DNA of 64,000 nucleotides from Eggerthellaceae bacterium (lineage in GTDB: Bacteria; Actinomycetota; Coriobacteriia; Coriobacteriales; Eggerthellaceae): contig JAAVZC010000007.1 in NCBI GenBank assembly GCA_022791455.1, positions 1 through 64,000 on the forward strand, given 5' to 3'. This document shows positions 56,713 to 64,000 of the stretch, in pieces (within the stretch, counting starts at the first letter, position 1; every line of letters begins with the position of its first letter). The position numbers and the translations under genes were made by a program. The notes beneath the pieces are model-generated. The model did no database searches and was not told where the DNA came from. It saw only the letters and a program-made list of their open reading frames with translations.

Positions 56713-58044
56713 ATGACCGACACAAAGTCAACGGCCCCCTTGGCAGGCATCAAGGTAATCGACTGGACCCAGGTGCAGTCCGGCCCCTCCTGCACGCAGA
56801 TGCTGGCTTGGATGGGCGCTGAGGTAATTAAGCTGGAGAAAGTACACGGCGGCGACCCCACCCGTTCCGAGATGAACGACGTGGACGGCTCCTATTCCCT
56901 GTACTTCCTGCAGCTGAATGCTAACAAGAAGTCCATCACCTTGGACATGAAGGATCCGGCCGCGGCCAAGATCCTCACCGAGCTTTTGAAGGACGCCGAC
57001 GTGTTCGTCGAGAACATCGGCCCCGGCGACGTGGAGAAGCTGGGCTTTGGCTGGGAGCAGGTGCACGCCATCAACCCGAAGTGCATCATGGCTTCGCTGA
57101 AGGGCTTCAACCAGGGCAGCCGCTTCGCCCATGTGAAGGCCTTCGAGCCGGTGGCCCAGTGCGCCGGCGGCGCCGCCTCCACCACCGGCTGGAACGACGG
57201 CACCCATCCGCAACCCACCCAGTCTGGCGCGGCTCTTGGCGACTCCAACACCGGCATGCACATGCTTATTGGCATCCTGTCCGCGCTGCTGCAGCGCGAG
57301 CACACCGGTGAGGGCTGCTACGTGTACCAGTCCATGCAGAACGCCGTGCTGAACCTGTGCCGCATCAAGCTGCGCGACCAGCTGATTCTGGACAACCTGG
57401 GCGAGCTTTCCTACTACGCCTGCTACCCGGGCTACAACTGGGGCAAGGCCATCCCGCGCGCCGAGAACGCCGAAGGCGGCCTGGTACTGGGTTGGTGCTA
57501 CCGCGCGAAGGGCTGGGAGACCGACCCGAACGCTTATGTGTACATCGTCATCCAGCAGTCCGCGAAGGGCTTCGAGACCTTCTGCAAGGCGCTCGGCTTC
57601 GAGGATTGGCTGACCGACCCGAAGTTCTCTACCGCGAACGCCCGCGACGAGCACAAGGCGGAAGTGTACCAGCGCGTCGAGGCCTACACCATGCAGTACG
57701 ACAAGATGGAACTGACCGAGAAGCTGGGCGCTGCCGGCGTGCCGGTGGGACCTGTGCTCGATTGGCACGAGCTTGAGAACGACCCGGATCTGAACACCGA
57801 CGGCACCATCGTCACCATCGACCAGGAAGACACCCGCGGCAACTTCAAGACCATCGGCCTTCCCTACACGCTTTCGAACTACACGCCGGATTACAAGCGC
57901 GCACCGAAGCTGGGCGAGAACAACGTGGAGATTCTGACCGGCCTGGGCTACACCGCCGAGCAGATTGCCGACCTGAAGGCCAAGGGCGTCATCGGCAGCA
58001 ACGACGGCGTCCCCGCCGACCTGAAGAAGCCCGCTGCGAAGTAA
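56713..58044 (+). CDS. frc: Formyl-CoA:oxalate CoA-transferase
   Basis: PLAGIKVIDWTQVQSGPSCTQMLAWMGAEVIKLEKVHGGDPTRSE; followed by oxc. Confidence 0.92.
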   Translation: MTDTKSTAPLAGIKVIDWTQVQSGPSCTQMLAWMGAEVIKLEKVHGGDPTRSEMNDVDGSYSLYFLQLNANKKSITLDMKDPAAAKILTELLKDADVFVENIGPGDVEKLGFGWEQVHAINPKCIMASLKGFNQGSRFAHVKAFEPVAQCAGGAASTTGWNDGTHPQPTQSGAALGDSNTGMHMLIGILSALLQREHTGEGCYVYQSMQNAVLNLCRIKLRDQLILDNLGELSYYACYPGYNWGKAIPRAENAEGGLVLGWCYRAKGWETDPNAYVYIVIQQSAKGFETFCKALGFEDWLTDPKFSTANARDEHKAEVYQRVEAYTMQYDKMELTEKLGAAGVPVGPVLDWHELENDPDLNTDGTIVTIDQEDTRGNFKTIGLPYTLSNYTPDYKRAPKLGENNVEILTGLGYTAEQIADLKAKGVIGSNDGVPADLKKPAAK

Positions 58045-58065
58045 TCAAATTTTGGAGGCAAACTA

Positions 58066-59817
58066 ATGGATAACACAACCACAACTGCCACCGCCAACCT
58101 TACTGACGGCATGCATATGCTCACCGAGGCCCTGATGGCCAATGGCGTGACCAAGATGTACGGCGTGGTGGGCATCCCCGTGACCGACTTCGCCCGCATC
58201 GCGCAGGCGAAGGGCATCCGCTACATTGGCATGCGCCACGAGGCGGACGCCGGCAACGCGGCAGCGGCCGAGGGCTTCATCACCGGCAAGCCCGGCATCT
58301 TCCTCACCGTTTCCGCCCCTGGTTTCCTGAACGGCATCACACCGCTGAAGGAGGCCACCGAAAACGGCTGGCCCTGCATCATGATCGGCGGCTCTTCCAC
58401 CCGTCACCTGGTGGACATGGGCGAGGGCGACTACGAGGGCCTGGACCAGCTGAACTTCGCCAAGCCCTTCTGCAAGGCGTCGTTCCGTGTCGATGACCTG
58501 GAAGATATTCCGCTGGCCGTGGCCCGCGCCATGCGCATCGCGCTTTCTGGACGCCCCGGCGGCGTGTACATCGACTTCCCCGGCGAGACCATGGGCCTTA
58601 CCATGGACGCCGACGAGGCGAAGTCGCTCATCTACACGGTGAATGATCCCTGCCCGGCCATGATTCCGTCGCAGTCTTCGGTGGACGCGGCCATGAAGCT
58701 CTTGTCCGAGGCAAAGAACCCCTGGATCATCTTGGGCAAGGGCGCCGCATATGCCCAGGCAGACGAAGAGATTCAGAACTTCATCCACGAGACCGGCATC
58801 CCCTACCAGCCGATGTCGATGGCCAAGGGCCTGCTGCCCGACGACGACCCGCTGGGCACGATGTCCTGCCGCGGTCTGGCCATGCGCACGGCCGACGTGG
58901 TGCTGCTGATTGGCGCGCGCCTGAACTGGATGCTGCAGTTCGGCAAGGGCAAGAAGTGGAACCCGAACGTGAAGTTCATCCAGATCGAGATCGACCCGGG
59001 CGAGATCGACAATTCCCGCTACATCGCCGCGCCTATCGTAGGCGACATCAAGTCCACCATGAAGCTGATGAACGAGGCCCTGAAGACCACGCCGGTGAAG
59101 GCGTCCGCCGAATGGCAGCAGATGCTGGCGGCCGACACCGCCAAGAACGACGCCCGCTTCGCCGGCAAGACCGCTTCCACCGAAGTGCCGATGAACCACT
59201 ACAACGCGCTGGGCGCCGTCAAGAAGGTCATGGACCAGAACCACGACGTGTACCTGGTGAACGAGGGCGCGAACACCCTGGACGATTGCCGCGACATTGT
59301 GAACCAGTACCTGCCGCGCCATCGCCTGGACTGCGGCACCTGGGGCGTCATGGGCGTGGGTCTGGGTTACGCCATCGGCGCAGCTGTGACCACCGGCAAA
59401 CCGGTTGTGTCCATCCACGGCGACTCGGCATTCGGCTTCGACGGCATGGAAGTTGAGACCATCTGCCGCTTCCACCTGCCCGTGACTGTGGTGGTGCTGA
59501 ACAACGGCGGCATCTACCGTGGCGACTTCGAGAACCTGGGCGACAACGGCGACCCCTCTCCGCTGACGCTGGACGCCACCGCCCACTACGAGAAGATGAT
59601 GGAGGCCTTCGGCGGCACCGGCTATTTCGCCACCACGCCCGCCGAGGTGGAGCAGTACCTCTCCGAGGCCATCGCCTCCAAGAAGCCCTGCATGATCAAC
59701 GTGCAGCTGTCCATCCACGCCGGTGTCGAGAGCGGCCATATTGGGAACCTGAACCCGAAGCCTGTCGTGGGCCCGCTTTCCGATTCCGAAATGGTCGATG
59801 ATCCCGCCGCGAAATAA
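58066..59817 (+). CDS. oxc: Oxalyl-CoA decarboxylase
   Basis: TDGMHMLTEALMANGVTKMYGVVGIPVTDFARIAQAKGIRYIGMRHEADAGNAAAAEGFITGKPG; TPP motif HGDSAFGFDGMEVETICRFHLPVTVVVLNNGG. Confidence 0.95.
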   Translation: MDNTTTTATANLTDGMHMLTEALMANGVTKMYGVVGIPVTDFARIAQAKGIRYIGMRHEADAGNAAAAEGFITGKPGIFLTVSAPGFLNGITPLKEATENGWPCIMIGGSSTRHLVDMGEGDYEGLDQLNFAKPFCKASFRVDDLEDIPLAVARAMRIALSGRPGGVYIDFPGETMGLTMDADEAKSLIYTVNDPCPAMIPSQSSVDAAMKLLSEAKNPWIILGKGAAYAQADEEIQNFIHETGIPYQPMSMAKGLLPDDDPLGTMSCRGLAMRTADVVLLIGARLNWMLQFGKGKKWNPNVKFIQIEIDPGEIDNSRYIAAPIVGDIKSTMKLMNEALKTTPVKASAEWQQMLAADTAKNDARFAGKTASTEVPMNHYNALGAVKKVMDQNHDVYLVNEGANTLDDCRDIVNQYLPRHRLDCGTWGVMGVGLGYAIGAAVTTGKPVVSIHGDSAFGFDGMEVETICRFHLPVTVVVLNNGGIYRGDFENLGDNGDPSPLTLDATAHYEKMMEAFGGTGYFATTPAEVEQYLSEAIASKKPCMINVQLSIHAGVESGHIGNLNPKPVVGPLSDSEMVDDPAAK

Positions 59818-59872
59818 CCTCTGATTTGCGGGCCTGGCTGGAGGGCCGGGCCCGTTCCCAAAGGAGGGAATC

Positions 59873-61081
59873 ATGGTCCAAATACTCATCAATGACATTT
59901 TGCCCATCTTGGTCATCATGATCTTGGGCTACGTTTGCGGCAAGGTGCAGTTCTTCGACGACGACCAGCGCCAGGGCCTGAACAAGGTCGTACTGAACAT
60001 CGCGCTGCCGGCGGCTCTGTTCGTGTCCATCGTGAAGGCCACCCGCGAGATGCTGGTGTCCGACATCACGCTGACGCTGATTGCCCTGTTCGGCGTGGTG
60101 GGCATGTTCATGCTCAGCTTCTTCCTGTGCAAGCTGATGTTCCACCACAGCACCCAGGAAGCAGCCGTTTGCGCGTTGATCGCCGGCTCGCCGACCATCG
60201 GCTTTCTGGGATTCGCCGTGCTCGACCCCATCTACGGCAACAATGTGGACACCAACCTGGTCATCGCCATTGTGGCCATTGTAGTGAACGCCATCACCAT
60301 CCCCATCGGGTATTACCTGATCAACCTGGGGCAGGCGAAGGATAAGGCGAAGGCGCTAGCCGCTTCTGGCAAGGCCGCTGTGGCCGGTGCCGTGAACGCC
60401 GCCGCTGCCACCGGCGCCAAGGCCGTTGCCGGGGCTGCTGCCGACGCGAAGGCCGCGACCGCCACGACCGACGGGAAGGCCGCCGTGGCCGCCGACGGCA
60501 CCTACGTGGACAAGCACGGCGACACCATCACCTCCAAGGGCGAGGTGGACCTGTCGCAGTCGTCCAACAAGGGGCACAAGAAGCACGAGGGCATCAAGAA
60601 CCCCAATCTGGCCGCTATTGTGAACGCCCTGAAGCAGCCGGTTTGCTGGGCGCCTATCCTGGCCGTGGTGCTGGTCATCATCGGCGTGCAGTTCCCGTCC
60701 GAACTTGACCCCTGCTTCGAGCTGATCGCGAAGGCCAACTCCGGCCTGGCGGTGCTCTCCGCCGGCTTGGCGCTGTCCACCGTGAAGTTCTCGCTGGGCG
60801 TCGAGACCATCTGGAACACCTTCTTCCGCCTGATCTTGACCCCTGCGGTGTTCGTGGTGCTGGGCATCATCTTCGGCATGGCTGGCGATGGCGACAAGCT
60901 GTCGCTGCTGGTCATGGCCGTGGCACTGCCCCCGGCATTCAGCGGCATCATCATTTCCAGCCGCTACAACATCTACGTGCGCGAGGGCGCGAGCTCGGTG
61001 GCGGTGTCCACCGTGGGCTTCGCCGCTACCTGCGTGCTCATTGTGTGGCTGATGCCCATCATCACCCACATGTTCGGCTAG
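59873..61081 (+). CDS. AEC family transporter (putative oxalate/dicarboxylate permease) with Ala/Lys-rich insert
   Basis: VQILINDILPILVIMILGYVCGKVQFFDDDQRQGLNKVVLNIALPAALF; central insert AGAVNAAAATGAKAVAGAAADAKAATATTDGKAAVAADG. Confidence 0.88.
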   Translation: MVQILINDILPILVIMILGYVCGKVQFFDDDQRQGLNKVVLNIALPAALFVSIVKATREMLVSDITLTLIALFGVVGMFMLSFFLCKLMFHHSTQEAAVCALIAGSPTIGFLGFAVLDPIYGNNVDTNLVIAIVAIVVNAITIPIGYYLINLGQAKDKAKALAASGKAAVAGAVNAAAATGAKAVAGAAADAKAATATTDGKAAVAADGTYVDKHGDTITSKGEVDLSQSSNKGHKKHEGIKNPNLAAIVNALKQPVCWAPILAVVLVIIGVQFPSELDPCFELIAKANSGLAVLSAGLALSTVKFSLGVETIWNTFFRLILTPAVFVVLGIIFGMAGDGDKLSLLVMAVALPPAFSGIIISSRYNIYVREGASSVAVSTVGFAATCVLIVWLMPIITHMFG

Positions 61082-61137
61082 GCCTTAAGCCCCAGCCGCA
61101 ACTCGGCCGACAACCGCTTCGGGCGCCTGCGAGCCCC

Positions 61138-61237
61138 GGAGCGGTTGCTCCTTAAAAGAGGGCGATCGGATGACCAGTCTTTGGTTCGCTCAAATCCTGC
61201 TGGTTTCCGCCTTTTCCGATCGCCTTCCCTTAAGGAG
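61138..61237 (+). promoter_or_regulatory. Candidate leader with mutually exclusive hairpins upstream of PFOR
   Basis: GGAGC-GGTT-GCTCC (61138-61151) versus CTCCTTAA..GGCGATCGGA (61148-61170) / TCCGATCGCC..TTAAGGAG (61215-61237). Confidence 0.5.
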
Positions 61238-61261
61238 AAACCGAAGAGAAGGGCACAACTC

Positions 61262-64000
61262 ATGGCAGAGCTGAAACCTATGGACGGCATGACCGCCGCC
61301 GCGTATGCCGCCTACGCGCTTTCCGAAGCGGCCGTCATCTTCCCCATCACCCCCGCCAGCCGCATGGCCGAGACCGTAGAGGCGTGGTCGGCCGCCGGCA
61401 AGAAGAACCTGATGGGGCAACCTGTGATGGTGAAGGAGATGCAGTCGGAGAAGGGCGTGGCCGGCATGGTGCACGGCTCGCTCGCGGGCGGCGCGCTCAC
61501 CAGCACCTTCACCGCCTCCCAGGGCCTCATGCTGATGATTCCCAACCTGTACAAGATTTCCGGCGAGCTGCTGCCGGGCGTGTTCCACATCACGTCGCGC
61601 TCGCTTTCCGCCCACGCGCTTTCCATCTTCGGCGATCACCAGGACATCATGGCCATCCGGCCCAGCGGCATTTGCATGTTGGCGTCGAACTCGGTGCAGG
61701 AGTGCATGGACCTGTCGCTGGTGGCGCACCTGTCCGCCATTCAGGGGTCGCTTCCCTTCGCTCATTTCTTCGACGGCTTCCGCACCTCCGACGAGATTGC
61801 CACCATCGAGACCATCGACCAGGAAGATATGCGGGCCCTTGTAGACTGGGACGCCGTAGCGCGCTTCAAGGCGGCGGCCATGGATTGCGCGGCGCCGATG
61901 ATGCGCGGCACCGACCAAAACCCCGACATTTACTTCCAGAATCGCGAGGCGGCGAACCGGTTCTACAACGCCATGCCGGGCATCGTGCAGGACAACATGG
62001 ACGCCGTGGCGAAGCTGACCGGGCGCAGCTACCACCTGTTCGATTACGTAGGCGCGCCGGACGCGACTTGCGTGGCGGTGGCCATGGGCAGCGCCTGCGA
62101 CACGCTGGCCGAGGCAGCCGGCTACCTGAACGCCCGCGGCGGCAAGGTGGGCGTGCTGAAGGTGCGGCTGTATAGGCCCTTCGACGCGGTCGCTTGCATG
62201 GCGGCGGTGCCGGAAACGGCGCAGGTGCTGTGCGCGCTCGATCGCACGAAGGAGCCCGGCAGCGCGGGCGAGCCGCTGCTGCAAGACCTGGTGCAGGCGG
62301 TGTTCGACAGCGGTCGGTCGCTGCAGGTGATCGGCGGCCGCTACGGGCTGAGCTCCAAAGAGTTCTCCCCCGCTGACGCCATTGCCGTGTTCGACCACAT
62401 GGCGCGGTTCTGCAAGGGGGCCGCTGGGGCCGCTTCCGCCTCCGTTTCCAACGCCCAGCCGCCGCTGCGCCGCTTCACCGTGGGTATCAACGACGACGTC
62501 ACCCACACCTCCATCCCCGTGGGCCCCGCCGTGAACACGCTGCCCAACAGCCAGTACAAGCAGTGCATCTTCTACGGCTTCGGATCCGACGGCACCGTGG
62601 GGGCCAACAAGCAGGCGGCCAAACTGGTGGGCGATGCCACCGGCGGCTACGTGCAAGAGTATTCCTGGTTCGACGGCAAGAAGTCCGGCGGCCTCACTAT
62701 TTCCTACCAGCGCTTCTCGAACGCCCCCATCCACTCCCCCTACCTGGTGGAAGAGGCAGACTACATCGGCTGCCACAAGGACATCTACCCCCTGCGCGGA
62801 TACCCCATGGTGGAGCACCTGAAAGAGGGCGGCATCTTCGCGCTGAACTGCCCGTGGAGCTCGGTTGAGGCGCTGGACGAGCACCTACCGGCCGCCTTCA
62901 AGCAGGCGCTTGCCGCTAAGCACGCGCGGCTGTTCCAGATTGACGCCAACGGGCTCGCGCAGAAAGTGGGCTTGGGACCGCGCATCAACATGATCATGGA
63001 AACGGTGTTCTTCAAGCTGGCGAACGTGATGGATTTCGACCAAGCGGTTGAGCTGCTGAAAAAGGACGTGGCCACCCTGTATGCCTCGAAGGGCCGGAGG
63101 GTGATCGACGCGAACGTGGCCGCCATCGAGCAGACGGTGCAGCACCTGAAGGAAGTGCACTACCCCGCTAGCTGGGCACACGCTGAAAAGGGCGCCGTTG
63201 CCTCAAACGCTGCGCTCATCGCCAACGCCGACGAGTACGTGCGCAACTACTTCGAGCCCATCAGCACCCTACGCGGCGACGACCTGCCCGTGTCGGCCAT
63301 GAACCCGGCCGGCTTCCAGCCGCTGGGCACCACCGCTTACGAGAAGCGCCGCGTTGCCGTGAACGTTCCCGAATGGGACGTGGACCGCTGCATCCAGTGC
63401 TACCAGTGCGCCACCGTATGCCCCCACGCGGCCATCCGCCCCTTCGTGGCAGACGAGGATGAGCTGACAGGCGCCCCCGCGGGCTTCGCCACCAAACCGG
63501 CCACGCTGCCGGCGCTCAAGGGAAAGCAGCTGCGCATCCAGGTGTTCCCGGAGGATTGCGTGGGCTGCGGCTCGTGTGCCAACAACTGTCCGGCGCCGGG
63601 AAAGGCCCTGGTCATGAAGCCGCTGGGCACCCAGCTGGAAGAGCAGAAAACCAACCTGGACTTCGCCCAGAAGAACATCTCCCCCAAGGATCACCTAGCC
63701 GCCCCCACCACCGTGTCCACCTTGCAGCTGCAGCAGCCGCTGCTTGAGTTCTCCGGCTGCTGCGGCGGCTGCGGCGAGACCCCGCACGTGAAGATGCTCA
63801 CCCAGCTGTTCGGCGAGCGCCTCATCATCGCCAACGCCACCGGCTGCAGTTCCATCTGGGGCGCCTACAGCCCGTCCATGCCCTACTGCCGCCACCACAA
63901 GAGCGGCCATGGGCCGGCCTGGGGAAACTCGCTGTTCGAGGACAACGCGGAGTACGGCTTCGGCATCACCCGCGCCATGGACGTGCGGCGCGAGGCGCTG
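61262..64000 (+). CDS. Pyruvate:ferredoxin (flavodoxin) oxidoreductase, partial at window end
   Basis: MAELKPMDGMTAAAYAAYALSEAAVIFPITPASRMAETVEAWSAAGKKNLMGQPV; ferredoxin domain CIQCYQCATVCPHAAIRP and CVGCGSCANNCP. Confidence 0.93.
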   Translation, partial: MAELKPMDGMTAAAYAAYALSEAAVIFPITPASRMAETVEAWSAAGKKNLMGQPVMVKEMQSEKGVAGMVHGSLAGGALTSTFTASQGLMLMIPNLYKISGELLPGVFHITSRSLSAHALSIFGDHQDIMAIRPSGICMLASNSVQECMDLSLVAHLSAIQGSLPFAHFFDGFRTSDEIATIETIDQEDMRALVDWDAVARFKAAAMDCAAPMMRGTDQNPDIYFQNREAANRFYNAMPGIVQDNMDAVAKLTGRSYHLFDYVGAPDATCVAVAMGSACDTLAEAAGYLNARGGKVGVLKVRLYRPFDAVACMAAVPETAQVLCALDRTKEPGSAGEPLLQDLVQAVFDSGRSLQVIGGRYGLSSKEFSPADAIAVFDHMARFCKGAAGAASASVSNAQPPLRRFTVGINDDVTHTSIPVGPAVNTLPNSQYKQCIFYGFGSDGTVGANKQAAKLVGDATGGYVQEYSWFDGKKSGGLTISYQRFSNAPIHSPYLVEEADYIGCHKDIYPLRGYPMVEHLKEGGIFALNCPWSSVEALDEHLPAAFKQALAAKHARLFQIDANGLAQKVGLGPRINMIMETVFFKLANVMDFDQAVELLKKDVATLYASKGRRVIDANVAAIEQTVQHLKEVHYPASWAHAEKGAVASNAALIANADEYVRNYFEPISTLRGDDLPVSAMNPAGFQPLGTTAYEKRRVAVNVPEWDVDRCIQCYQCATVCPHAAIRPFVADEDELTGAPAGFATKPATLPALKGKQLRIQVFPEDCVGCGSCANNCPAPGKALVMKPLGTQLEEQKTNLDFAQKNISPKDHLAAPTTVSTLQLQQPLLEFSGCCGGCGETPHVKMLTQLFGERLIIANATGCSSIWGAYSPSMPYCRHHKSGHGPAWGNSLFEDNAEYGFGITRAMDVRREAL

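Noticed and set aside
61190-62884. 564-aa minus-strand ORF opposite PFOR
   Set aside because: Shadow ORF; plus frame encodes recognised PFOR.
1-64000. rRNA or tRNA genes
   Set aside because: No recognisable rRNA stretch or tRNA found by eye; a tRNAscan/Infernal run would be decisive.

Overview
High-GC chromosomal window of about 64 kb. Gene content is consistent with an anaerobic Eggerthellaceae-like actinobacterium (inference only; no marker gene was searched). It begins in the str operon (fusA partial, rpsG, rpsL, minus strand) and ends inside a pyruvate:ferredoxin oxidoreductase gene. Housekeeping genes include CBS-PPase, serine ammonia-lyase, PcrA/UvrD, DAHP synthase/chorismate mutase, UppP, TatD, Ddh, a two-component system, CapA, ThrH, EttA, AckA, Dtd and rubrerythrin. 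Accessory content: (i) ORF6N-PLD-like gene, PIN TA pair and a lipoprotein/SPFH/zinc-ribbon operon (5.3-9.9 kb); (ii) a Trm9-like methyltransferase divergent from a bacterial Elp3 (26.6-29.3 kb); (iii) a duplicated ~17 kb respiratory region (33.4-50.8 kb) with two Tat-exported molybdopterin oxidoreductase operons (DmsA/B/NrfD-like), each paired with an orphan NrfD-GntR-slipin operon; (iv) an oxalate catabolism operon (frc, oxc, AEC transporter) followed by PFOR. At least 15 dispersed palindromic intergenic repeats of two related families sit mostly at gene 3' ends. A different set of hairpin repeats occupies two divergent intergenic regions (10.2 kb and 51.0 kb). The leading candidates for undescribed biology are the duplicated DmsABC plus NrfD-GntR-slipin cassette with shared promoter boxes, and the Elp3/Trm9-like pair. 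No rRNA, tRNA, CRISPR array, integrase or transposase was identified.
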